From contig CAJCJA010000002.1 in assembly GCA_903970515.1 (NCBI GenBank), forward strand, positions 1-64,000: 64,000 nt of DNA. Direction: 5' to 3'. A program made the translations under genes and the position numbers. Positions within the stretch are counted from its first letter, which is position 1; the number at the start of each line of letters is the position of its first letter. Source of the stretch: Candidatus Saccharibacteria bacterium CG_4_10_14_0_2_um_filter_52_9 (GTDB lineage Bacteria > Actinomycetota > Acidimicrobiia > Acidimicrobiales > RAAP-2). The notes beneath the pieces were generated by a model. The model searched no databases, had not been told where the DNA came from, and was given only the letters and a program-made list of their open reading frames with translations. Below are positions 54,365 to 63,117 of the stretch, piece after piece.

Positions 54365-55667
54365 CGACACGATTGCGCCGGGGGAGTTCCTTGCACCGCG
54401 ACGCCAACACTTCGCTCGACTCGCGCGCCGAATCTTTTTTCGTATCGTCAGCGCACCAAAACTTCACCGCATTGGCACGTTGCATCTCACCGAGACTTTC
54501 TCGGGAACTCCCGTCACACGCATCATCGGCGAAGGTGCGTTGATCGCCGAGATGACGGTGAAGGATCGCGGCACCTACGCCGCGATCGTCTTTGGGGGAT
54601 CGCGTGGCATGGGCCGCAGCTACGTGAACGGTCTGTGGGAGACCAACGACCTTTCGTCGCTCGTTCGCTATCTCTTTCGAGCGTCCAATCCACTCCGACA
54701 TCGCCAAGACCGTCGCGCTCGTCGACTACGTGCGCTCTACGGGTTCGCCCCGTTCCAGTGGCGTCTCGTGACCTCAGCGCTCTTTCGTTACCGCGACACC
54801 AAGCGTGCAGACCGCAAGAACATCCACGCGCACTACGACCTCTCGAACGAGTTCTTCGAATTGATGCTCGACGAGACGCTGGCGTACTCGTGCGCGGTCT
54901 TCAAGGACGAGTCGACCTCGCTCTACGACGCGCAGGTAGAGAAGTTCGATCGACTCTGTCAGAAACTCGGTCTCGAATCTGGTGATCACGTCATCGAGAT
55001 CGGTACGGGTTGGGGCGGGTTCGCGTTGCACGCGGCGAAGCACTATGGCGCCAAAGTCACGACGACCACGATCTCGGAGAACCAACGTCGCGTCGCCCAG
55101 CGACGCGTTGACGACGAGAGTCTGGGTCACCTCGTCACCGTGATAGGCGAGCACTACCGCGACCTGACTGGTACCTACGACGCACTTGTCTCAGTCGAGA
55201 TGATCGAGGCCGTGCACTGGCGCCACTACCGCGACTTCTTTTCCAAGTGCTCAACGTTGTTGAACGACAAGGGTCGCATGGCGCTGCAGGCGATCACGAT
55301 CTCGGACCAGAGTTTCGATCGGGCGAAATTACGTGACGACTTCATCCGCGATCTCATCTTTCCGGGTGGCTGCCTGCCGAGCGTCGCCGCGATCATGGAT
55401 TCGGTCGCGAGCTACACCGATCTGAAACTCACCGACCTCGACGACATTGGTCTGCATTACGCGAGGACGCTTCGATACTGGGGAAAGAACGTGGAGGAGC
55501 GTTTCGACCAGATTCGCGTCCTCGGTTTCGACGACCGGTTCAAGCGACTCTGGGACATGTACTTGAAGTATTGCGAGGGGGCGTTCCTCGAGCGCCACAT
55601 CTCGGACGTGCAGATGATCTTCCACAAGCCCAGTACCTTGATGAATCTCGGTTACCGCGCAGGTTAG
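54348..55667 (+). CDS. cfa: Cyclopropane-fatty-acyl-phospholipid synthase
   Basis: 439 residues. An N-terminal lipid-binding part is followed by a SAM methyltransferase domain. ENIHAHYDLSNEFFELMLDE (here KNIHAHYDLSNEFFELML), DHVIEIGTGWGGFALHAA (SAM), TISENQRRVAQRRV, VSVEMIEAVHWRHY and FPGGCLPS are family signatures. It methylenates double bonds of membrane lipids using SAM. ATG 54348 has AAGGG upstream. Its stop codon overlaps, on the opposite strand, the stop of hemY. Confidence 0.92.
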   Translation: MSVGISDTIAPGEFLAPRRQHFARLARRIFFRIVSAPKLHRIGTLHLTETFSGTPVTRIIGEGALIAEMTVKDRGTYAAIVFGGSRGMGRSYVNGLWETNDLSSLVRYLFRASNPLRHRQDRRARRLRALYGFAPFQWRLVTSALFRYRDTKRADRKNIHAHYDLSNEFFELMLDETLAYSCAVFKDESTSLYDAQVEKFDRLCQKLGLESGDHVIEIGTGWGGFALHAAKHYGAKVTTTTISENQRRVAQRRVDDESLGHLVTVIGEHYRDLTGTYDALVSVEMIEAVHWRHYRDFFSKCSTLLNDKGRMALQAITISDQSFDRAKLRDDFIRDLIFPGGCLPSVAAIMDSVASYTDLKLTDLDDIGLHYARTLRYWGKNVEERFDQIRVLGFDDRFKRLWDMYLKYCEGAFLERHISDVQMIFHKPSTLMNLGYRAG

Positions 55668-57103
55668 GCGAGCAGCGAACGTACGTCGTTCGCGGCGCGT
55701 CGACCAGACCCAATGCTCGCGGGGATTCCCACGCCGTCGTAGGCCATGCCGCACAGCGCGACACTGATCGCACGGGCGGCTGCCTTCGCATCGCGCACGA
55801 GAGACTCGTGACCCCGTCGATATTGCGGCAATGACGTGGGCCAGCGCTGCACCCGCGTCTCGAGGGGAGCGCCGCAACGCCCGAGGATGAAACGCAGCTC
55901 GTCCTCGATGCGGGCGCGCAGTTCGTCGTCGCTCAACGAGAGCGCCCTCTCGTCGTCGATCCGGCCCACGTGCGCGCGCAGCAAGTGGGTGGAGTCGTTG
56001 GCGAGATGGGGCCACTTGCGATCGAGCAAGGTGATCGCGGTGATCATCAGTGTGCCGTCGCCCGACCAGGTCGTGGAAAGTGGGACGAGCGCGCCGGTGC
56101 CGCGTTCGGGAAGGGCGACGTCGTCGCGCGAGAAGGCGAAGGTGACCATCGCCGCACTCGCGCACGTAATGCTCGACAATTTCTCAAGGTGGGGATCGAA
56201 ACGACCGAGCAGGTGCGCGGCGCTGCTCGCCGACGCCGCCATTATCACCGCGTGGGCGGGCGTCGTCGTGGTCTCGGTGTCGACCTCCCATGGATACGTA
56301 CTCGCGGGAGTGCGCCGAAGGGCACTGACCGGTACGCCGGTTCGAATGACGACGCCGCGTTCTTGCAAGCGCCGCGCGAGGGTGCGGGGAAGGGATCCAA
56401 CCCCGTCCAGCAGCGTGTCGAACGCGGGTCCACCCATGACGCTCTCGGCCTCGGGTCCCGGATTCACGGGACCGACCGGGCGAATGGCCTTCGTGAGTGA
56501 ACCGCCCTTGCGCGCGGCTTGAAGCAGCGCGGGGAACACCGACGTCGCGGATAACTCGTCGATGCGACCCGCTTGAATGCCGCCGATCATGGGCTCGACG
56601 AGGAGCGCACTGATGTCGTCGCCAAGTTTTCGACGGACTATCTCGCCGATCGTCGCGTCCTCGCCCAAGGTAAGTCGTCGGGGTATAAAACGATCACGGC
56701 GCAACGCAAGCTTCGCGCGCCAAGGTAGACCCTTGAGCGACGACAGCGACGAGGCGCTCGTGGGTACGCCCAGCACGAGTCCGCCCGGTATCTCGCGTAG
56801 GGCGCCGTCGAGGAAGATCGACGCGCCACTCGTCGCGATCGCCTCGAGTTGGTCCTCGAGACCCAATTCACGCACCAGCTCTAGCGCTTCTGGTCGGCGC
56901 GCGAGGAAACCGTCGGCACCAAGGTCGATCGTGTGCTGGTCGAACGTGGTCGTCACGAGGGCGCCGCCCACGCGCGACGAACTCTCGATGATCTCGACGC
57001 GCGGGGTCGTCGTGTCGGGCCCCTTTTCGGCACCGGTCAGTTCCCACGCGGCGCTGAGTCCGGCGATCCCCGCGCCGACGATGACGACGGAGTTGCTCGG
57101 CAC
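55664..57103 (-). CDS. hemY: Protoporphyrinogen/coproporphyrinogen III oxidase
   Basis: 479 residues of the flavin-dependent HemY (CgoX) family. It has SVVIVGAGIAGLSAAWELTG (FAD), LVTTTFDQHTIDLGADGFLA, IGEIVRRKLGDDISALLVEP (then MIGGIQAG) and the C-terminal YDGVGIPASIGSGRRAA. Actinobacterial enzymes of this type mostly oxidise coproporphyrinogen III. Start is the GTG directly after the hemH stop. It ends against cfa with overlapping stop codons. Confidence 0.93.
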   Translation of the reverse strand: MPSNSVVIVGAGIAGLSAAWELTGAEKGPDTTTPRVEIIESSSRVGGALVTTTFDQHTIDLGADGFLARRPEALELVRELGLEDQLEAIATSGASIFLDGALREIPGGLVLGVPTSASSLSSLKGLPWRAKLALRRDRFIPRRLTLGEDATIGEIVRRKLGDDISALLVEPMIGGIQAGRIDELSATSVFPALLQAARKGGSLTKAIRPVGPVNPGPEAESVMGGPAFDTLLDGVGSLPRTLARRLQERGVVIRTGVPVSALRRTPASTYPWEVDTETTTTPAHAVIMAASASSAAHLLGRFDPHLEKLSSITCASAAMVTFAFSRDDVALPERGTGALVPLSTTWSGDGTLMITAITLLDRKWPHLANDSTHLLRAHVGRIDDERALSLSDDELRARIEDELRFILGRCGAPLETRVQRWPTSLPQYRRGHESLVRDAKAAARAISVALCGMAYDGVGIPASIGSGRRAANDVRSLLA

Positions 57104-58012
57104 CTAATTCGCCACGTCGAGCACGACGTTGGCGAGGATCGCCACGAACTCGTCGTCATCGTTGAGTGACTTCGTACGCACGAGGTTGAGCCCGATCTCG
57201 TGAGCGACGCCTTGGGCCTCGATGTCGATGTCGAAGAGGACTTCGAGGTGATCGGCGACGAAACCAATCGGGCACGACACGATGTCGGTCACGCCGGCGG
57301 TGCGCTTCTCTCGAAGCACCTGGAGGATGTCGGGTCCAATCCACGGGTCCGGGGTTCGGCCCGCCGACTGCCAGGCGATGTCGAAGGAGTCGACGTGGGC
57401 GATCGCGGCGGCGCGCACGGCGCTGTCACGAAGTTGATCGGGGTACGTGTCGCCTTCGAGCAGGATGCGTTGGGGCAGCGAGTGCGCCGAAAAGAGGACC
57501 TGGGTCGTCGCACGACGCTCGAGGGGAATCTTCTCGAAGGCGTCGTTCACCCGTTGCGCGATGAGTTCTAAGAATCCCGGTGCCTCGTACCACGCACCGA
57601 TCTCGATGAACTCGACGTCGGCACCGAGGGCCTCGCGGGCGCGCGCCATGTACTGGTCGGTCGACATCGACGACGAATGGGGTGCGAGCACGAGTCCAAT
57701 GACGAGGTTGAAACCGTCATCGCGAAAACTCTCCGCCGTCGCCTCCAGGAGTGGCGGTTCATATTTAGATCCGAAGCGAACGTCGTAGGCACCCGGGGCG
57801 ATTTGCTCGAGCGCCGCGGCGATGCCCCTCACCTGGTCGGCCGTGCGCTGGGCGAGAGGGGACGTGCCGCCAATGGCGTTGTAGCGACGCACGAGGTCAG
57901 CGAGCAACTCGGGCGTGGGCGCGCGACCGTGACGGATGCGCGTGTAGTACGCCTCGACGTCCTCGGGCGTACTTGGTGTGCCGTAAGCCATGACGAGCAC
58001 ACCGATCTTCAT
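57104..58012 (-). CDS. hemH: Ferrochelatase (coproporphyrin type likely)
   Basis: 302 residues. It inserts Fe2+ into the porphyrin. Signatures are VLVMAYGTPSTPEDVEAYY, YNAIGGTSPLAQRTADQ, LFSAHSLPQRIL (catalytic His) and PIGFVADHLEVLFDIDIEA (Glu). In actinobacteria this enzyme acts on coproporphyrin III, with decarboxylation later by ChdC (not in the window). ATG 58012 overlaps the hemE stop (ATGA). Confidence 0.94.
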   Translation of the reverse strand: MKIGVLVMAYGTPSTPEDVEAYYTRIRHGRAPTPELLADLVRRYNAIGGTSPLAQRTADQVRGIAAALEQIAPGAYDVRFGSKYEPPLLEATAESFRDDGFNLVIGLVLAPHSSSMSTDQYMARAREALGADVEFIEIGAWYEAPGFLELIAQRVNDAFEKIPLERRATTQVLFSAHSLPQRILLEGDTYPDQLRDSAVRAAAIAHVDSFDIAWQSAGRTPDPWIGPDILQVLREKRTAGVTDIVSCPIGFVADHLEVLFDIDIEAQGVAHEIGLNLVRTKSLNDDDEFVAILANVVLDVAN

Positions 58013-59046
58013 CGCACACCAGCCTTTCCTTCGTCGTGCACCACTCGCACCACTGCTTCGAGGACCGCGGGATCGGTCTCGGGCAAGACGCCGTGGCCGA
58101 GGTTGAAGATGTGCCCCGGATCCGAACCCGCCCGCGCGATCACCTCGCGCGCCGCCTCGACGCCGAGCGCCTCGCCACTAAGGCAGCGAGCCGGATCGAG
58201 GTTGCCTTGTACCGGTTTGTGGCCCACGCGGCGTCGGCCCTCGTCTAAATCGACGTGCCAGTCAATGCCGACGACGGTGCTCCCCGCCGTCGTCATGAGG
58301 TCGAGGAGTTCGCCGGTCCCGACACCGAACAAGATGGTCGGCACTCCGAGATCGATGAGACCGTCGATGACCTGGCTCGTGGCGGGCAGAGCGAAACGTT
58401 GATACTCGTCGCGGGTGAGGGCGCCCGCCCAGGAATCAAAGATTTGAAGAGCGCGCGCACCGTGGGCGACCTGGAGCCGCAGAAACGAGATGGTGATCTC
58501 GACGAGACGATCCATGAGACGCCCAAAGAGCGCAGGGTCCTGATGCATCAAGCCTTTGATCAGGGCGAAGTCGCGAGTCGGGGCGCCCTCGACGAGGTAG
58601 CTCGCCACAGTGAACGGTGCGCCCGCGAAGCCAATGAGTGGCGTATTCGTCGCTTCGAGCTCCTTCACGACTAAATCGACCGTCTCGGTGACTTGGGCGA
58701 CGTCGAGGGCGGTGAGGGTGCGCAAACGCGATAAGTCCGCGGCACTCGCAAAAGGCGATGCGATGACCGGACCACGACCGGGCACGACGTCGACGCCAAA
58801 GCCGATCGCGTGATAGGGCACGACGATGTCGGAGAACAATATGGCGGCGTCGACGCCGTAGCGACGAACTGGTTGCATAGTGACCTCGCTCGCAATGGCG
58901 GGGTCGGCGATCGCGTCGAGGATTGATCCGGTGCCTCGAAGAGCTCGGTACTCGGGAAGGGAACGTCCCGCCTGGCGCATAAACCACACCGGCACGTGCT
59001 CCACGCTCTGGCCTCGACACGCCTTCAAAAAGACTGGGTCGTTCAC
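58009..59046 (-). CDS. hemE: Uroporphyrinogen decarboxylase
   Basis: 345 residues. It removes four carboxyl groups from uroporphyrinogen III. HVPVWFMRQAGRSLPEYRAL and AAILFSDIVVPYHAIG hold the active-site Arg and Asp; LIGFAGAPFTVASYLVEG and IFDSWAGALTRDEY follow. GTG 59046 has AGGAG at the right distance, so it is chosen over TTG 59067. First gene of the hemE-hemH-hemY unit, divergent from helR. Confidence 0.94.
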   Translation of the reverse strand: MNDPVFLKACRGQSVEHVPVWFMRQAGRSLPEYRALRGTGSILDAIADPAIASEVTMQPVRRYGVDAAILFSDIVVPYHAIGFGVDVVPGRGPVIASPFASAADLSRLRTLTALDVAQVTETVDLVVKELEATNTPLIGFAGAPFTVASYLVEGAPTRDFALIKGLMHQDPALFGRLMDRLVEITISFLRLQVAHGARALQIFDSWAGALTRDEYQRFALPATSQVIDGLIDLGVPTILFGVGTGELLDLMTTAGSTVVGIDWHVDLDEGRRRVGHKPVQGNLDPARCLSGEALGVEAAREVIARAGSDPGHIFNLGHGVLPETDPAVLEAVVRVVHDEGKAGVR

Positions 59047-59245
59047 TACTCTCCTCGCGACACACAAATCCTAGGGCGACCAAATTTTCTGTTCTGCGGC
59101 GTGAGCCACTCTACGGGCTTCGTGCTGAGAAACTTCCCTCGACGTTAGGACGATGTCGTCTCCTAGGGACACACGCCGAATTCGACCATGAGGCCCAACC
59201 GATTAGACTTGTCAGACTCCAATTAGGGGCTGAAGAGAGGTCGTA

Positions 59246-61552
59246 ATGGCACACGAGCGAGAGGTCGCCGAAGAGCAAGCTTTCCTCGACCGTGCACTCG
59301 ACGCGCTCGATCACATGCGCGACGAAGCCCGCTCGCTGCGCGACAGCGCGGCAGTCGCCAACATGCGCGGTGCGGGCGATCTCGTCGAACGTGACGTCGT
59401 CATGGGTACGGCCCTGCAGCGTCTCGACCAGCTCGCCATTGGTGACCAGCCCTTGTTCTTCGGTCGAATCGATTACCTTCCCGATGCCTCGGGGACGTCG
59501 GATATCTATCACGTGGGTCGACTCGCCGTGTCGGACGAAGAGCTGAACGCCCTCGTCGTCGACTGGCGTGCCCCCGTCGCCGAAGCCTTCTACCGGGCGA
59601 CGGGCGTCGAATCACTGGGCCTCTCGAGGCGCCGACACGTCGCGATTCGCGGACACGGCGTCACGGGGGTCGAGGATGAATACTTCGCCGACGAGTTCGG
59701 GGAGTTGGTCCTGCCCGAGGACGAGGTGCGTGGCGCCACCGAGGAGGGACTGGTCGAGGGAGGCCTCGCGCTCGGCGGCCCCGGTGCGCTGCTCGCCGCG
59801 CTCGGTCGCGCGCGTACCGGTCGGATGGGTGACATCGTCGCCACGATCCAGGGCGAACAGGACCAGATCATTCGAAGTCCTCTCGCGGGGATCCTCCTCG
59901 TCCAGGGTGGACCGGGCACCGGCAAGACGGCGGTGGCGCTGCACCGTGCGGCGTATCTGCTTTTCACCTATCGTTCGACGCTCGAACGCCAGGGCGTGCT
60001 CGTGGTAGGTCCCAATCCCTTGTTCTTGAACTACATCGAGAACGTGCTGCCGTCATTGGGCGAGTCCGGGGTGACATTGTCGACCATCTCTGGACTGGTC
60101 ACCAACGTCGAGATCCGTGGCTACGAGTCGGAAGAGGTCGATCAATTGAAGGGCGACCTGCGAATGGCGACCCTCATCGCCAGAGCCCTTCGCACGCGCC
60201 AGCGTCCGCTGCGCGCAGACGTCGAGATCCCCATTGGTCGCGCGATCGTCAACTTGCGCGCGAGCTATACCCACGAGGCCGTCGAGCGGGCGCGGCGACG
60301 ACCCGGTAATCACAACCAGCGTCGATCGGCGGTGGGTCGCGAGATCGCGAACCGACTCGCGCAGGAATACCACCAGCGATTCGTGCGCGAGGGCACCGAC
60401 GAAGTGAGTGGCATCGGCGAGCTCGCGGACCTGATTCGCTCGACGCCGCAGTTCAAAGAGGCCCTGCAACGAATCTGGCCCCGCTTGAGTGGACAAGACC
60501 TGCTCCACGACCTGTTCGGGGCTCCGGCGTTGTTGCGCGCCGCCGGCAAAGACCTCTTCAGTGACGCAGAATTGGAGCTTCTCTCGCGCAAGCGATCAGA
60601 ATCCATCGACGAGATCGAATGGACCAAGGCGGACGCCGCACTGATCGACGAGGCGCGCGTGTTGCTCGGTCCGAGGAAGCGCCCCCGCCCCCCGATCAAG
60701 GTCACCGAGAACGACATCCTCAATGGCATCGACCTCGACGCCTACGCGGGCGACGTGCGCGCTGCCGCCATGCGCGAGGCGCAACGAAACGCGCCCGCTC
60801 AGTCCGTCGAACTCGACGAGGCCGAGTTCGTGACCTACGGTCATATCGTCGTCGACGAGGCCCAAGACCTCTCGCCGATGGAGCTTCGCGTGCTTAAGCG
60901 TCGCGACCTGACGGGTTCGATGACGATTGTGGGCGACATGGGCCAAGCGACCACGGCCTCGAGCTCGGCGTCGTGGAACTCCGTGCTCGAAGTGCTCGAC
61001 CCGCGCAACGCACCCACGCGCGTTGATCTCACGGTGAGTTATCGCACCCCCGAAGAGGTGCTCGATTTCGCCGCACCCACGTTGCTCGCAGCGACCCCCG
61101 GTCTCGAGCCACCGCGACCCGTTCGTCGTGCCGGTTTCGTGCCTATTGTCGAGGTCGTCGCGCCGGAGCACTTCTCCGACACGCTCGTGCACGCGACCAG
61201 GCGTGAAGTCGAGGCGGTCGCCCCTGGGCGCGTGGCCGTCATCGTCACGGCTCGTCGCGTCGCGGAGATCGTCGAGTTGCTGAAGGAACATGGCATCGAA
61301 GCCGTCGACCCGCGCGATCAAGACTCCAAGGGTCTAGGTGCGGACTTGGTCGTGTTGAGCGCCGAAGGGGCGAACGGGCTCGAATTCGACGCGACCATCG
61401 TCGTCGAGCCCAGTCAGATTGTGAGTCGCGGCTCGCAGGACCCGAACCAGGCGAGTGCTCGAGGACTTCGCACGCTGTACGTCGCGATGACGCGTCCCAC
61501 CAGGCGCCTCGCGATCGTCGCTGCGGGAAATTTGCCCGACACTCTTTCGTAA
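59246..61552 (+). CDS. helR: HelR/HelD-type RNA polymerase recycling helicase
   Basis: 768 residues, UvrD/Rep-like superfamily 1. The N-terminal coiled-coil arm (EREVAEEQAFLDRALDALD) is the HelD feature that enters RNA polymerase. ATPase motifs are GGPGTGKTAVALHRA (Walker A), VDEAQDLSPMEL (Walker B), VGDMGQATTASSSASW, VDLTVSYRTPEEVLDF and LSAEGANGLEFDA, the last two with family Arg/Glu. HelR removes stalled or rifamycin-bound polymerase in Streptomyces and mycobacteria. ATG 59246 follows AGAGAGG. Confidence 0.9.
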   Translation: MAHEREVAEEQAFLDRALDALDHMRDEARSLRDSAAVANMRGAGDLVERDVVMGTALQRLDQLAIGDQPLFFGRIDYLPDASGTSDIYHVGRLAVSDEELNALVVDWRAPVAEAFYRATGVESLGLSRRRHVAIRGHGVTGVEDEYFADEFGELVLPEDEVRGATEEGLVEGGLALGGPGALLAALGRARTGRMGDIVATIQGEQDQIIRSPLAGILLVQGGPGTGKTAVALHRAAYLLFTYRSTLERQGVLVVGPNPLFLNYIENVLPSLGESGVTLSTISGLVTNVEIRGYESEEVDQLKGDLRMATLIARALRTRQRPLRADVEIPIGRAIVNLRASYTHEAVERARRRPGNHNQRRSAVGREIANRLAQEYHQRFVREGTDEVSGIGELADLIRSTPQFKEALQRIWPRLSGQDLLHDLFGAPALLRAAGKDLFSDAELELLSRKRSESIDEIEWTKADAALIDEARVLLGPRKRPRPPIKVTENDILNGIDLDAYAGDVRAAAMREAQRNAPAQSVELDEAEFVTYGHIVVDEAQDLSPMELRVLKRRDLTGSMTIVGDMGQATTASSSASWNSVLEVLDPRNAPTRVDLTVSYRTPEEVLDFAAPTLLAATPGLEPPRPVRRAGFVPIVEVVAPEHFSDTLVHATRREVEAVAPGRVAVIVTARRVAEIVELLKEHGIEAVDPRDQDSKGLGADLVVLSAEGANGLEFDATIVVEPSQIVSRGSQDPNQASARGLRTLYVAMTRPTRRLAIVAAGNLPDTLS

Positions 61553-61618
61553 GTCTTGTTGTAAGGCTTCTCAGGCCCTGCTCGCATCGGGTCCGCGAAA
61601 TCCGCTAGAAAGGTAGGC

Positions 61619-62215
61619 GTGAGTCAGGCGATTCCCCTCAATAGCCTGGCGAAGCAAGAGAAGATTGTTCACGATCGACCGCCGATGCTGGCCATTGGCG
61701 TGATGATTTGGCTCGGTAGCGAGCTGATGTTCTTCTCGGGACTCTTCGCCGCGTTGTTTACGATCCGTGCACACTTGGCTTCGTGGCCTCCCAAGGGCAC
61801 CCACTTGGACGTGTTGCAGTCGGGCATCTTCACGATCATTTTGATCGCGTCATCGTTCACCATGCAGTGGGCCGTATGGCTCGTTGAGCATCGACGACGC
61901 AGGGAGGCGCGCAACTGGATCATCATCACCATGATCATGGGGGCGCTCTTCGTGGGCAATCAGGCCTACGAGTGGACTCACCTGACGACGCGCTGGTACA
62001 CCAACTCCTACGGATCGGTGTTCTTCATCACGACCGGCATTCATGGTCTGCACGTCTTCCTCGGTCTGGTCGCGATGGCCTTTCTCCTGTTTCGCATGCG
62101 TGGCCGCGAGGGCGACCCGGGTGAGCTCTCGACGTTCCAGGGCGTGAGCTACTACTGGCACTTCGTCGACGTCGTGTGGATCGGTTTGTACTCGTCCCTG
62201 TTCTTGTTGAAGTAG
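61619..62215 (+). CDS. ctaE: Cytochrome c oxidase subunit III
   Basis: 198 residues with five membrane helices, the actinobacterial short form. It shows MIWLGSELMFFSGLFAALF (Glu in helix), GNQAYEWTHL, SVFFITTGIHGLHVFLGLVA and YYWHFVDVVWIGLYSSLF. It supports the aa3 oxidase of the bcc-aa3 supercomplex. GTG 61619 has AAAGG upstream. Same operon as qcrC and qcrA. Confidence 0.95.
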   Translation: MSQAIPLNSLAKQEKIVHDRPPMLAIGVMIWLGSELMFFSGLFAALFTIRAHLASWPPKGTHLDVLQSGIFTIILIASSFTMQWAVWLVEHRRRREARNWIIITMIMGALFVGNQAYEWTHLTTRWYTNSYGSVFFITTGIHGLHVFLGLVAMAFLLFRMRGREGDPGELSTFQGVSYYWHFVDVVWIGLYSSLFLLK

Positions 62216-62220
62216 GAGAA

Positions 62221-63117
62221 GTGACGTCCACGTACCTCAAACGCGCCGCCATTTTCTCCTTCACCGCACTCATGGGCCTTGGCCCCTTAGTGCTCTTCGC
62301 CGACCACGTGGGCGCATCGTCATCGCACGCGGGCTATCAAACCACGCGCAAGAACTCGGGCACGCCCAACTCCACGTACGTGAAGGTTGACCCGAAGACG
62401 GGCGTCGTCATCGCCTACGGCGACAGCGCGATCACGTACAACGCACCGTCGTCCAAGCTCGACACGCTCGGTCGGGCGCTTTTCCTAGAGAATTGCGCCT
62501 CGTGTCACGGCACGGAGGCGAACGGCGTCCCCGCGAATGGCACGTCGGGTTCGTTCCCTGACCTGGTCGGCTTGGGCCCGGCGACGATCGACTTCTGGGT
62601 CGACTCGGGTCGCATGCCCGCCGCCGACGTTCGCGCCGTCCAAGCCATTCGTCATCAGCCGCGCCTCAACCAGTCCCAGGCGTTGGCGATCGCGGCCTGG
62701 GTGAATTCGCTCGACCCGAGCTATCCATCCATCCCCACGCCGCACCTCAAGGACGCCAACGTGTCCGACGGGGCGGCGTTGTTCGCGCTCAACTGCGCTG
62801 CGTGTCACACGATTGAAGGCGACGGCGACGCGCTCGCGAGCGACACCTTCGCTCCGTCACTTCGTGACATCCCCGCGTTCGAAGTCGTCGAGGCGATTCG
62901 AACCGGTCCGGCCAACATGCCGCGCTTCACCGGCAACCTGAGCGACGACCAAGTACGCGACATCGTCGCCTACGTCACGACCGAGATTCAGCACCCCAAC
63001 AACCCGGGAGGCTTCGGTCTCGGTGGACTCGGACCCGTCGCCGAAGGATTCGTTGGCTTGCTGGTCGGTGTCGGCTTATTGATCCTCATCGCTTATTGGG
63101 TAGGAGAGCGCCAGTGA
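62221..63117 (+). CDS. qcrC: Diheme cytochrome c subunit of the bcc complex
   Basis: 298 residues. An N-terminal signal/anchor, two c-type heme motifs (NCASCHGTEANG and NCAACHTIEGDG), then a C-terminal membrane helix (GFVGLLVGVGLLILIAYWVG). Methionine ligands probably lie in RMPAADVRAVQ and NMPRFTGNLS. In actinobacteria QcrC replaces a soluble cytochrome c and passes electrons from QcrA to the aa3 oxidase. GTG 62221 has AGGAG close by. Overlaps qcrA (GTGA). Confidence 0.94.
   Translation: MTSTYLKRAAIFSFTALMGLGPLVLFADHVGASSSHAGYQTTRKNSGTPNSTYVKVDPKTGVVIAYGDSAITYNAPSSKLDTLGRALFLENCASCHGTEANGVPANGTSGSFPDLVGLGPATIDFWVDSGRMPAADVRAVQAIRHQPRLNQSQALAIAAWVNSLDPSYPSIPTPHLKDANVSDGAALFALNCAACHTIEGDGDALASDTFAPSLRDIPAFEVVEAIRTGPANMPRFTGNLSDDQVRDIVAYVTTEIQHPNNPGGFGLGGLGPVAEGFVGLLVGVGLLILIAYWVGERQ

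Noticed and set aside
55329-56165. 278-residue minus-strand open frame
   Set aside because: Overlaps cfa and hemY in wrong frames; both real genes have motifs.
59047-59245. Rifamycin-associated element upstream of helR
   Set aside because: No GGGGCTTGC-type inverted repeat was found by eye.
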